DNA of 64,000 bases, from positions 3,504,001-3,568,000 of the forward strand of contig NC_007498.2 in NCBI RefSeq assembly GCF_000012885.1, in the 5' to 3' direction. The translations under genes and the position numbers were made by a program. Positions 1-8,809 of this stretch are shown piece after piece (the stretch's first letter is position 1; every line of letters begins with the position of its first letter). This DNA is from Syntrophotalea carbinolica DSM 2380. Its GTDB lineage: Bacteria; Desulfobacterota; Desulfuromonadia; Desulfuromonadales; Syntrophotaleaceae. The notes beneath the pieces were generated by a model. It did no database searches and had not been told where the DNA came from. It was given only the letters and a program-made list of their open reading frames with translations.

Positions 1-1545
1 ACACAGGTACTCAAAGAGGCTTTCGATACCCTCGATTCGGCACTGGAAAATTTCTCGCCTGTGTTGGCGGTGCAGCATGTGGGATGGGTGGAGTATATCG
101 GCAAGGGGATCGCGCGAGTTGGCGGACTGCCCGGGGTGCGCTGCGAGGAATTGCTGGCGTTTCCCGGCGGCCTGCTCGGCCTGGCGCTGGATGCCGATGA
201 AGACCAGGTGGGGGTTGTGCTGTTTGGCGATTATACGCACCTGCAGGCCGGAGACGAGGTGCGACGTACCGGTCGGGTCCTGGATGTACCGGTCGGTGAC
301 GGGCTGATCGGACGGGTGGTGAATCCGGTCGGGCGCTGTCTGGACGGCGGCAAACCCGTGGCCTTCCAGAGGCAGCTTCCGGTGGAACGCCCCGCACCGC
401 CCATCATGGACCGCCTGCCGGTTACCCAACCGTTGATGACCGGCATCAAGGTCATCGATGCCCTGATTCCCATCGGCCGCGGACAGCGCGAACTTATCTT
501 GGGCGACCGGCAGACCGGCAAGACCGCCATTGCGATCGATGCCATTATCAACCAGCGGGATCAGGATGTGGTGTGCATCTATTGCGCCATCGGACAGCGC
601 GCGGCCAGTGTGGCCGGGGTCGTCACCGAGTTGCGCAATTGCGGGGCCCTCGATTATACCATTGTGGTGGTCGCCGAAGGCGATGCACCGCCGGGCCTGC
701 AGTACATTGCCCCGTATGCCGCGACCAGCATGGCTGAGCATTTTATGGAACATGGCCGCGATGTCCTGATCGTGTACGACGACCTGACGCGCCATGCCCG
801 GGCCTATCGCGAGATCTCCCTGCTGTTGCGCCGTCCGCCGGGGCGCGAGGCTTTCCCCGGCGACATCTTCTATGTCCACTCGCGGCTGCTGGAGCGGGCC
901 ACGCATCTCAACGAACCGCGTGGCGGCGGCAGCCTGACCGCTCTGCCCATCATCGAAACCGAGGCCCAGAATCTCTCGGCCTACATCCCGACCAACCTGA
1001 TATCGATTACCGACGGACAGATCTATCTGTCTCCGGAGCTTTTTCAGAAGGGATTGCTGCCATCGGTCGATGTCGGAAAATCCGTTTCCCGTGTCGGCGG
1101 CAAGACCCAGTTGGCGGCGTATCGGGCCGTGGCAGGGGATCTGCGCCTGACCTATGCCCAGTTCGAAGAACTCGAGGCTTTTGCGCGCTTCGGTACGCGT
1201 CTCGATGAAGAGACCCGCCAGGTTCTGCACCGCGGCCGCAGGGTTCGGGCCATTCTCAAACAGACGCAATCCAGTCCGCGCACCGCACCTCAACAGGTGC
1301 TGGTGCTGCATAGCCTGAACAGCGGCGTGTTCGATACCGTGGATGAAGAGGCCCTGCCCGCAGCGGAACAGGCGATCTGTGCCGCGGTGAGCGAAATACC
1401 TGAAATCGTCGATAAGATTCTACAGGGCAAGACCCTGTCGCAGGAGGATCTGGATGTCATGCATACGGTCGCCAAGCGCGTTACGCGACCGTTTATCAAG
1501 CTCGGGGAGGAAGGTCATGCCGGCGCTGCAGGAGATGCAACGTAA
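1..1545 (+). CDS. atpA: N-type (alternate) F1F0 ATP synthase alpha subunit, 5' end outside window
   Basis: Catalytic-core alpha subunit of a membrane F1F0 ATPase. The frame is open to base 1 without a start, and the residues before the internal GTG at 61 fit the family N-terminus, so the gene is cut by the window edge. A Walker A motif GDRQTGKT lies near bases 502-525, followed by the nucleotide-binding core ([10 protein letters not shown] before it, SITDGQIYL and [10 protein letters not shown] after it). Sequence style and the alpha-gamma order with no delta gene between them match the laterally spread N-ATPase operon (atpDCQRBEFAG), thought to pump sodium in several anaerobes. The stop TAA overlaps the gamma gene by 29 bp, implying translational coupling. 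Ion specificity cannot be judged because the c subunit is not in view. Confidence 0.93.
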   Translation, partial: TQVLKEAFDTLDSALENFSPVLAVQHVGWVEYIGKGIARVGGLPGVRCEELLAFPGGLLGLALDADEDQVGVVLFGDYTHLQAGDEVRRTGRVLDVPVGDGLIGRVVNPVGRCLDGGKPVAFQRQLPVERPAPPIMDRLPVTQPLMTGIKVIDALIPIGRGQRELILGDRQTGKTAIAIDAIINQRDQDVVCIYCAIGQRAASVAGVVTELRNCGALDYTIVVVAEGDAPPGLQYIAPYAATSMAEHFMEHGRDVLIVYDDLTRHARAYREISLLLRRPPGREAFPGDIFYVHSRLLERATHLNEPRGGGSLTALPIIETEAQNLSAYIPTNLISITDGQIYLSPELFQKGLLPSVDVGKSVSRVGGKTQLAAYRAVAGDLRLTYAQFEELEAFARFGTRLDEETRQVLHRGRRVRAILKQTQSSPRTAPQQVLVLHSLNSGVFDTVDEEALPAAEQAICAAVSEIPEIVDKILQGKTLSQEDLDVMHTVAKRVTRPFIKLGEEGHAGAAGDAT

Positions 1546-2425
1546 AATAAAAAGTGCAGCGGATCTGCACATGGTGGTACGTACCATGAAGGCCCTGGCG
1601 GCGGTAAGCATCCGCCAATACGAGGATGCCGTACGCGCTCTCGACAGTTATTATGAAGCTGTGGAGTTGGGACTGCGCGCCGTACTGCGGGATCACCCCC
1701 TGGCCGGACGCAGCGCATCGAGCGGAGACACGGTGGCCCTGATTCTCGGATCCGACCAGGGCATGGCCGGCCGGTTCAACGAAGCCATGCTGGAATTTGC
1801 AGCCGGCTGGCTGCAGCGCGACGCCGAAATCAAGGGTTCACCGGAGTGCTGGGTGGCGGGTGAAAAGGTCGCTGGCGGGGTGGAAGAGCGTTTCGGCAAG
1901 ATCGGAGAATTCTTCGCCCTGCCCACTTCGGTGCAGGGCATCACCGCCACCGTGCAGGAAGTGCTGATCCGCTTCGAGAAGCGCCGCAGCCAAGGCCAGT
2001 GCCGCTTGCTGCTGTTTCACAATCGGCCCTCGGCCGGAACCGGCTACGAGCAACAGTGCGTGTTGCTGCTCCCCCCCGATGAACACTGGTTTCGGCACAT
2101 GGCAGGGCAAAAGTGGCCCGGGCGCTGTCTGCCGATGATCGCCGCAGGCTGGGAGCAGACTTTTCCCGCCCTCATCAGCGAATACCTTTTCGTTACTCTG
2201 TTTCGCGGTTTTGCAACCTCCCTCGCAGCGGAAAATGCCGCCCGGCTGGCGGCCATGCAACGTGCCGAAAAAAACATCGATGAACTCCAGGCCGACCTGC
2301 AATCCCGTTACCACACGCTGCGGCAGACAGTGATCACCGAAGAGCTGTTCGATATCATTTCGGGTTTTGAAGCCCTCGGCGGTGCGCAGCGCCGAGCCGG
2401 GCGCAAGGATGGCAAGATCACTTGA
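1517..2425 (+). CDS. atpG: N-type F1F0 ATP synthase gamma subunit
   Basis: Central rotor-stalk subunit of the F1 sector, about 302 residues. The start at 1517 is chosen because GGGAGGAAGG lies just upstream and the protein then opens with the gamma signature [20 protein letters not shown] and [16 protein letters not shown]; in-frame codons further upstream lie inside the alpha gene. The C-terminal helix ([19 protein letters not shown], then [15 protein letters not shown]) is the expected partner of the N-terminal coiled coil. It is the last gene of the operon, as in other N-ATPase loci, and its stop overlaps the convergent ferritin-like gene by 8 bp. Sequence is divergent from housekeeping gamma subunits, as usual for this lineage. 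Confidence 0.88.
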   Translation: MPALQEMQRKIKSAADLHMVVRTMKALAAVSIRQYEDAVRALDSYYEAVELGLRAVLRDHPLAGRSASSGDTVALILGSDQGMAGRFNEAMLEFAAGWLQRDAEIKGSPECWVAGEKVAGGVEERFGKIGEFFALPTSVQGITATVQEVLIRFEKRRSQGQCRLLLFHNRPSAGTGYEQQCVLLLPPDEHWFRHMAGQKWPGRCLPMIAAGWEQTFPALISEYLFVTLFRGFATSLAAENAARLAAMQRAEKNIDELQADLQSRYHTLRQTVITEELFDIISGFEALGGAQRRAGRKDGKIT

Positions 2426-2726
2426 GTCCCATCTTCTCCATTATCTCCTCAACCTCTTCCGATCCTTCCTCATAAAGCTCTTCTTCATCCGGAGCCAGAT
2501 GTTTAAGCAAACGTAAAAACTCCCCGGCATGTATCCGCTCCTCATCGGCGATATCTTTAAGGACCTCGATGGCCAGCTTGTCGTCCGTCGACTCGGCCAA
2601 TTGCATGTAAAGCTGCACCGCTTCGTATTCGGCGGCGACCATGTAACGGATGGAGCGGATCAGTTCCTGCTTGGTCAACAGGCGGTTGCAGGCATTGCCG
2701 GCAAAGGGATTGGCGAATTCAGGCAT
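2418..2726 (-). CDS. small ferritin-like / rubrerythrin-type di-iron protein
   Basis: A 102-residue protein with two helices carrying the ferritin-like ligand pattern: ...MVAAEYEAVQLYMQ near residue 35 and DIADEERIHAGEF near residue 65 (EExxH type). It is about half the length of a classical ferritin, so a dimer probably builds each di-iron site, as in other short ferritin-like proteins. The tail is very acidic. The start at 2726 is preferred over the longer frame because AAAGGAAAC precedes it. A role in iron storage, oxidant defence or a di-iron oxidation is possible; the family does not decide. It converges on atpG and its stop lies inside the atpG stop region. Confidence 0.75.
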   Translation of the reverse strand: MPEFANPFAGNACNRLLTKQELIRSIRYMVAAEYEAVQLYMQLAESTDDKLAIEVLKDIADEERIHAGEFLRLLKHLAPDEEELYEEGSEEVEEIMEKMGLK

Positions 2727-2885
2727 GACGGTTTCCTTTCGATGGAAGTGGGATAAACGAAGAACCACTTATATGCTTGATAACGCATGGGGGAGGGATG
2801 TCAAGCCGGAGCATATAGAAATAGATGGTGAAACTAAACAGTGACCCGACCATACTGCCGGAGGTATGATGGGAAAGAGGTCATC

Positions 2886-4052
2886 ATGGAAAATTCAACA
2901 CCATCGAAATCACCGGACTGGCATTTCGAGCAGGGGCCTATCCGGCCACCGAGCGAAGCCCGAAGCCTGTTGTTGCGTATCAGCCGCAACTGCCCGTGGA
3001 ATCGCTGTACCTTCTGCCCGGTCTATAAAGGACAAAAGTTTTCGCTTCGTTCGGTAGAGGATGTCTGCGCCGACATAGACGCTGTCGCCAGACATCTGCA
3101 GGTTTTACGCCGGCAATGCCAGGAAGGTGGATACGCGTCACAGGGCGTGTGGCAGTTGTTGCACGATCGTCTGCCGACACAGGAACAAGCACCGTTCCGC
3201 GCTGCTGCACACTGGCTGTCCGGCGGATTGCAATCGGTTTTTTTACAGGATGCCGACGGTCTGATTACCGGGCCGGCCAGGTTGACAGCGATTCTCCATC
3301 ATCTGCGCAGCACCTTTCCCTGGCCGTTTCGCATTACCGCCTACACCCGCTCCAAAACGGTACTGCGCTTTCAGGTCGAAGAGCTGGTGGCTCTGCGCAA
3401 GGCTGGTCTGACACGGCTGCATATCGGACTGGAGTCGGGCTGCGACGAGGTATTGGAAAAAGTCTGCAAAGGAGCAACCCGCGACATTCACATCCGGGCC
3501 GGCCGGCGGATCAGACAAGCGGAACTCGAACTGTCCGAATATTTCATGCCGGGCCTTGGCGGCAGGGCTCTGTCGGAGCGCCATGCCCGCGATTCCGCAA
3601 GCGCCCTGAGTGCTATCAATCCCGACTTTATCCGGTTGCGTACCCTGGCCATTCCGGAGGGAATCCCTTTACATGACGACTGGCGCAGCGGCCGCTTCCA
3701 ACTGTGCAGCAGCCTGGAAATCGCCCTCGAACTGCTGGTGTTTCTGGAAAATCTGGACGGTTTCACCGGCAAGTTGGCAAGCGATCACGCTCTGAACCTG
3801 TTCGAGGATTTGAACGGTACCCTGCCGGATGATATCCCCCGACTGGTAGGGATGTTGCGGGAGTTTATCGACCTACCCGACGAAAGGCGCTGCCTCTATC
3901 TGATCGGGCGCCGGGGCGGGGTATTGCGCGGACTGCAGGATCTGCAGGATTCCGGCAGAGAATCCGCTGCCGCGGCGCTCTGCGAAGAGTTGGGCGCCAC
4001 GGTGGATAACGTCGAAGAAATCTGCCGGCTTCTGCTGCAACGTTTTATCTGA
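2886..4052 (+). CDS. radical SAM protein
   Basis: A 388-residue predicted radical S-adenosylmethionine enzyme. The cluster-binding motif is NCPWNRCTFCP near residue 37, i.e. cysteines spaced Cx4Cx2C, followed by VYKGQKF. Later segments fit the SAM-binding barrel: HIGLESGCDEVLEKVCKGAT (GxESG motif) and EYFMPGLGG. No B12-binding or SPASM cluster domain is evident. The start at 2886 has GAAAGAGG in front of it. It stands alone 30-odd bases ahead of the methyltransferase gene and may be cotranscribed with it. The reaction is unknown; relatives are annotated only as radical SAM proteins. Confidence 0.8.
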   Translation: MENSTPSKSPDWHFEQGPIRPPSEARSLLLRISRNCPWNRCTFCPVYKGQKFSLRSVEDVCADIDAVARHLQVLRRQCQEGGYASQGVWQLLHDRLPTQEQAPFRAAAHWLSGGLQSVFLQDADGLITGPARLTAILHHLRSTFPWPFRITAYTRSKTVLRFQVEELVALRKAGLTRLHIGLESGCDEVLEKVCKGATRDIHIRAGRRIRQAELELSEYFMPGLGGRALSERHARDSASALSAINPDFIRLRTLAIPEGIPLHDDWRSGRFQLCSSLEIALELLVFLENLDGFTGKLASDHALNLFEDLNGTLPDDIPRLVGMLREFIDLPDERRCLYLIGRRGGVLRGLQDLQDSGRESAAAALCEELGATVDNVEEICRLLLQRFI

Positions 4053-4089
4053 TCGCCGGCGTTTTGGTACCGGCTCGGAGGAAATATAC

Positions 4090-4647
4090 GTGAGGAGAGG
4101 ATCGTTCGCCATGCTGCATACCTGCACCATCGATACGCCGTTGGGGATTATGACGGCGGCTGCCGACGACGGCAAACTTGCGATACTGAGGTTCTGCGGC
4201 CCCAAAGGCTTATTCACCGACACCGCAAACTGCGCGGAGCGCCCTGACAATCCCGTACTGGTCGCTTTACGAGCCTGGCTGGACGATTATTTCGACGGCA
4301 AAAGACCCCGCCCGAACCTGCCGCTGGAGCCGCGGGGAACCCCCTTTCAAAAAGCCGTATGGGAGATTTTGAAGCAGGTACCCTACGGTGCCACCATCAC
4401 CTATGGCGAGGTCGCCAAAAAGCTCGCTGCAGCAAGGGGGCTGGCATCCATGTCGGCACAGGCTGTGGGTGGTGCGGCCGGACGCAATCCCATCGCCATT
4501 CTGATCCCGTGTCATCGGGTGATCGGCGCGGATGGCCGTCTTACCGGCTATGCCGGCGGACTGGATAAAAAGCAGGCTTTATTGCAGTTGGAAGGGGCCT
4601 CCTTTCATGAGCACCCCACTATCCGTTCTATCCCTGAACATCCTTGA
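4090..4647 (+). CDS. ogt: methylated-DNA--protein-cysteine S-methyltransferase
   Basis: DNA repair protein that moves an O6-alkyl group from guanine (or O4 from thymine) to its own cysteine. The active-site motif IPCHRVIG is intact near residue 138, with the helix-turn-helix stretch GTPFQKAVWEILKQVPYGAT before it and GYAGGLDKKQALLQLEG after it. The protein is Ogt-like in length, with a short N-terminal domain and no Ada regulatory domain. GTG at 4090 is favoured by GGAGGA seven bases upstream; an ATG at 4111 is the alternative. The last 20 residues overlap the convergent RND gene end. Confidence 0.9.
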   Translation: MRRGSFAMLHTCTIDTPLGIMTAAADDGKLAILRFCGPKGLFTDTANCAERPDNPVLVALRAWLDDYFDGKRPRPNLPLEPRGTPFQKAVWEILKQVPYGATITYGEVAKKLAAARGLASMSAQAVGGAAGRNPIAILIPCHRVIGADGRLTGYAGGLDKKQALLQLEGASFHEHPTIRSIPEHP

Positions 4648-7600
4648 AACTCACCCTGAAAAACAAGCTGTAAAGCAGTGGCACCACGCCGAGGGTCAGC
4701 ACAGTGGCAAACAGCAGGCCGAAAATGATGGCGATAGCCATCGTCTCCCACAGCGGGCCGCCGCCAAGCCATAACGGCAGCAGGCCACCGACGGTGGTGC
4801 CGGTGGTCAGCAGAATCGGGCGCAGGCGGCGCATGCCCGATTCGAGGATGGCCTCGGCCGGCGGCAGACCGTTTTGCTCGATTTCGATCTGGATACGGTC
4901 AATCAGCACAATGGCGTTGTTTATGACGATCCCCGCCAGGGAGATCACACCCAGCAGCGTCATGAAGCCGAAATAACTGCCGGTCAGCAGTAGACCGACG
5001 GTGACGCCGATCATGCCCAGAGGAATGGTCAGCAGGATAATCAGGGGGCGGCGCAGAGAATTGAACTGTCCCACCAGCAGCAACACCACGATCAGACCGG
5101 TGAGGGGCAGGTTGACAGCGATCGACTCGTTGGCCTTACCGGAGGTCTCCAATTCCCCCCCCATTTCGTACTTGTATCCGAATGGCCACTTTTGCTGGGC
5201 TTTTTGCAGCCAGCTATCCATCTTCCGGGCAATGGCAATGGGGTTGCCGGTCTGATCCATACCCGCCTCGACAGTAACCGTGCGCCGACGGTCGCGACGC
5301 AGGATTTTGGCCGGCTGCCAGGCGATTTCGATATCGGCTACCTGCTTCAAAGGCACCGACTGGCCGGTGCGCTGAACATAAATATTGTGGGTTTCGAGCT
5401 TGCCGAAATCCTGCCGGTCGGCAGCTGTGGAGCGCAGCGTAACCGGAATAACTTCATCCTGCTCGCGGTATTCGGTGGTGGTGATACCGCTGAGAATGGT
5501 CTGCAACGACACCGCTACGTCACGACTGGTGAGGCCGGCCCGCAAGGCACGGGGCTGATTGACGCGCACCACCAGTTTTTTGGTGCGGGCGCCCCAGTCG
5601 TCGCCGATATTGACGATGCCGGACATGCCGGCGAGATGCTTCTTTACCTCGTCGGCGATGGCGAAAAGCTTATCGCTGTCTTTACCGGACAGGCGAATCT
5701 CCACCGGATTGTCGATGGGCGGACCGAGGTTGAGGGGCCTGATGCGCGGCGTCAGATCGGGGAAATGGCTTTGGCAAAAAGCTTCCAGCCGCGGCAGGGA
5801 GACCTCGAGATTGTGCCGCCGCGAGGTGCCGTTGATCAGCACGTAGGCGTACTCCGGGCTGGGCGGCTCCGGCTTGTAGGGGAGCATGAAGCGCGGCGCC
5901 CCTTCACCGATGAAGGCGACCCAGTCGGTGATGCCTTCACCGTCCGCCTTACGCACCAGTTCGGTGCGCATGAAATCCTCAATCTGCTGCACCACCGCCT
6001 CGGTACGTTTGAGCGGGGTGCCCATGGGCAGGCGTAATTCCGCGTAGAAAATAGCCTTCTCGTTGGCCGGGAAAAACGATTTGGGCACCAGTTGCATGGC
6101 GGCCATGGCGGCGATAAACACCACCACGATGGCGGCAATGCTCATCCAGGGGTGGCGCAGCAAGCCCAGCAGCACCCGGCGGTAGCTGCGGTAAAAGCGG
6201 GATTGAAAATTAACCGATCCGGCCTTGCTTTCGGGGTGCAGAAAATGGGTGCACAGCAGCGGCGTCATGGTCAGCGACAGCAGCCAGGAGCAGAGCAGGG
6301 TAATGGTGACCACCTTGAACAGCGGCGCGGTATATTCGCCGGTGGACGATTTGGCCAGAAAGATCGGCAAAAACGCGACGGCGGTGGTCAGTGACGAGGT
6401 CAGCAGCGGAATTTTCAGTTCCTGGGCGGAATCGATGGCGGCCTGCCGGGCCGGTTTGCCCTCGGCCATCTGCACCATGATCGATTCGCTCATGACAATG
6501 GCATTATCGACCAGCATGCCCAGAGCGATGATCAGTGAAGCCAGCGACATCTGGTCGATACCGATATTTAAAAAGCCCATCACCATCAGCGACATGATCA
6601 TCGCCATCGGTATCAGACCGGCCACCACCAGGCCGGTGCGCAGGCCAAGAAACACCAGCATCATCACCAGCACGATGAGCATCGCCTGCAGCAGGTTGTT
6701 GACGAACTCGTTGACCTTGCGCTCCACGTGTTTCGGCTGGAACGCCACCAGGTCGAAATTGACACCGATGGGGTAGGCCTGCTGGAAACGGACCAGGGCC
6801 TGCTGAACTTCCTCGCCGAGCTTGAGGATATCCCCTCCCTCGCGCAGATGTATGGCCAGCGTCAAGGCCGGTTGGCCGGCGTAATGCACCTTGGCTTTGG
6901 GCGGATCGATGTAGCCGCGGTGAATCGCCACAAGGTCCTCCAGGAACACCACATCCTGACCGCCGGGAACATTGATCACGGTGCGCTTGAGGTCTTCGAC
7001 CGAATCGAAATTGCCGGTCGGTTCCAGCACGATCTGCTCTTTATCGGTGAAAATCTCGCCGCCGGGGATGATGATATTGCGTGCCTCGAGGATACTTTTA
7101 AGCTGCAGGGGCGACAGTCCCAGTTCGGCCAGACGGGCATTGTTGTATTCCACAAAGATACGCTCTTGCTGCACCCCCTGGATGTCGACCTTGGCGATAT
7201 CCTCGCTGAGCAACAACTCGTTGCGGCAGTCATCGGCAATGGTTTTAAGCTCGGCATAGCTGAAATCCTTGCCGGTAATCGCGATGAGAGTGCCGAAAAT
7301 ATCCCCGAACTCGTCATTGACGAAGGGTCCCACCACCTCCTCGGGCAGTTCGCCGGTAGCGCGCGCCACCTTGCGGCGCAAATTGTCCCAGATGGGCCGC
7401 ATATTTTTGTAGCGCTCGAGGATGTTGACGAAAATAACCGAGACACCGGGTTTCGATTCGCTGTCGATGTAATCGATTTCCGGAATCTCCTGGATGATCT
7501 TTTCCAGTTTGTCGGTGACCAGTTGCTCAACCCGCTCGGGGCTGGCACCGGGAAAATAGGTCAGCACCTGGGCGGTGCGCACCACGAAACCGGGATCTTC

Positions 7601-7705
7601 GTCGCGGGGCAGGGATTTGAAGAAAAACAGCCCCGCCAGCGCCACAACCGCCAACGCCACGTAGGTGATGCGGGTTTTATCGAGAGCCGCCCGGGTGATA
7701 TTCAT
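4628..7705 (-). CDS. RND-family efflux transporter permease
   Basis: A 1025-residue inner-membrane pump of the AcrB superfamily: TM1 near residues 14-30, a large periplasmic porter loop, a TM2-TM6 bundle (residues about 335-480), a second periplasmic loop and a second TM bundle to the end. The TM4 proton-relay motif is present as SLIIALGMLVDNAIVMSES. The length and PFVNDEFGDIFG region fit the drug-type (HAE1-like) branch better than the heavy-metal branch, but the substrate is not predictable. It overlaps the upstream adaptor gene by 4 bp (ATGA), so adaptor and pump are translationally coupled, and it ends the MarR-linked operon. Confidence 0.92.
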   Translation of the reverse strand: MNITRAALDKTRITYVALAVVALAGLFFFKSLPRDEDPGFVVRTAQVLTYFPGASPERVEQLVTDKLEKIIQEIPEIDYIDSESKPGVSVIFVNILERYKNMRPIWDNLRRKVARATGELPEEVVGPFVNDEFGDIFGTLIAITGKDFSYAELKTIADDCRNELLLSEDIAKVDIQGVQQERIFVEYNNARLAELGLSPLQLKSILEARNIIIPGGEIFTDKEQIVLEPTGNFDSVEDLKRTVINVPGGQDVVFLEDLVAIHRGYIDPPKAKVHYAGQPALTLAIHLREGGDILKLGEEVQQALVRFQQAYPIGVNFDLVAFQPKHVERKVNEFVNNLLQAMLIVLVMMLVFLGLRTGLVVAGLIPMAMIMSLMVMGFLNIGIDQMSLASLIIALGMLVDNAIVMSESIMVQMAEGKPARQAAIDSAQELKIPLLTSSLTTAVAFLPIFLAKSSTGEYTAPLFKVVTITLLCSWLLSLTMTPLLCTHFLHPESKAGSVNFQSRFYRSYRRVLLGLLRHPWMSIAAIVVVFIAAMAAMQLVPKSFFPANEKAIFYAELRLPMGTPLKRTEAVVQQIEDFMRTELVRKADGEGITDWVAFIGEGAPRFMLPYKPEPPSPEYAYVLINGTSRRHNLEVSLPRLEAFCQSHFPDLTPRIRPLNLGPPIDNPVEIRLSGKDSDKLFAIADEVKKHLAGMSGIVNIGDDWGARTKKLVVRVNQPRALRAGLTSRDVAVSLQTILSGITTTEYREQDEVIPVTLRSTAADRQDFGKLETHNIYVQRTGQSVPLKQVADIEIAWQPAKILRRDRRRTVTVEAGMDQTGNPIAIARKMDSWLQKAQQKWPFGYKYEMGGELETSGKANESIAVNLPLTGLIVVLLLVGQFNSLRRPLIILLTIPLGMIGVTVGLLLTGSYFGFMTLLGVISLAGIVINNAIVLIDRIQIEIEQNGLPPAEAILESGMRRLRPILLTTGTTVGGLLPLWLGGGPLWETMAIAIIFGLLFATVLTLGVVPLLYSLFFRVSFKDVQG

Positions 7706-8805
7706 GGAGCCTGCTCCTTTTCCTCCAGCAGTTTGACCGTCTGGCCATCGTGGATGAGAGCTACGCCTGCCGTGACAATACGATCGCCATTGTGCAGTCC
7801 CGCAAGTATCTCCAGCCCGTCAGCAGTCAATTCGCCCGGGCGTACCGGCTGCCTGCGAACCTGGCCCTGGCCCGCCGGACCGGGCTCAAGAATAAATACG
7901 AACCGGCCTTCGCGATCCTCCCCCACAGCTTCGGCGGGGACCACAAAACGGCGACCCTGCTCCCCAGCCTGACGGAAGCGAAAGGTTACCTCCGCAGCCA
8001 TACCCGGACGGATGGCGCTGTTGTCGCGTGCCAGACGTACCGTCACCGGATAGGTTGTTGCGTAGGTGGTGGCGGCCACCCCAACCTCGGTGACCCGGCC
8101 GACAAAGCTTCGTTGCGGCAACGCATCGAACCGCACCGTAACCTCGCCGCCCTGTTCGATGTCGGCGATGAGACTTTCGGGGACGGCGACGCTGACTTCC
8201 GGCATGGCACCGGCGGTGAGTACCGCCACCACCTGGCCGGCCCCCACATTTTCTCCGGCTTCGACCGGTACGCTGGCAATGGCGCCGGCGGTCGGTGCGG
8301 TCAGGCGGGTATAGCGTATTTGCGACAGAGCTAATTCCAGTCGGGTCCGGCTGGCCTTTACGGCGGCATTCGCCGATTCGCTGCCGGCGCGGGCCGCATC
8401 CAGATCGTTGCGCGAGGCGTTGCGATTTTCGTATAAGGCACGCACGCGGGCATAGTTGGCCTCGGCATTACGTGCCTGGGCTCTGGCTTTGGCCAGGGCC
8501 GCCTCGGCCTCCTGTCTTTGCAGCGCGTAATCGGTGGCATCGAGCCGCGCAATGAGCTGTCCGGCGTTCACCTTGTCGCCGACCTGCACGGAGACCTGTT
8601 CGATAGCGCCGGGAATCCGAAACGACAGCCGGGATTCCTGACCGGCCTTGGCGATACCGGAAAAAGCGCGTTCGGTGTGCCCGCTATCGGCCTGCACCAC
8701 CTGGGAACGCACCGGGCGCAAAGGCGGCGCCTGGGGGGGACCGTCGTCGCGACAGGCCGGAAGAAACAGCATCAGGAACAAAACAGCAAAAAATCGTACG
8801 GGCAT
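7702..8805 (-). CDS. RND efflux membrane-fusion (adaptor) lipoprotein
   Basis: HlyD-type periplasmic adaptor, 367 residues. The start at 8805 gives a lipoprotein signal (MPVRFFAVLFLMLFLPAC, lipobox LPAC) and has GGAG seven bases upstream; a longer frame exists but lacks these. After the lipidated cysteine come the lipoyl-like half (VQVGDKVNAGQLIARLD), an alpha-hairpin coiled coil (residues about 90-150) and the beta-barrel domain (TVRFDALPQRSFVGRVTEVG). It bridges the pump encoded by the next gene to the outer-membrane factor encoded by the preceding one. Confidence 0.9.
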   Translation of the reverse strand: MPVRFFAVLFLMLFLPACRDDGPPQAPPLRPVRSQVVQADSGHTERAFSGIAKAGQESRLSFRIPGAIEQVSVQVGDKVNAGQLIARLDATDYALQRQEAEAALAKARAQARNAEANYARVRALYENRNASRNDLDAARAGSESANAAVKASRTRLELALSQIRYTRLTAPTAGAIASVPVEAGENVGAGQVVAVLTAGAMPEVSVAVPESLIADIEQGGEVTVRFDALPQRSFVGRVTEVGVAATTYATTYPVTVRLARDNSAIRPGMAAEVTFRFRQAGEQGRRFVVPAEAVGEDREGRFVFILEPGPAGQGQVRRQPVRPGELTADGLEILAGLHNGDRIVTAGVALIHDGQTVKLLEEKEQAP

Positions 8806-8809
8806 GTGG

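Noticed and set aside
5192-7972. Several plus-strand frames over the RND pump gene
   Set aside because: Antisense of a clear 1025-residue pump; high GC makes long chance frames common.
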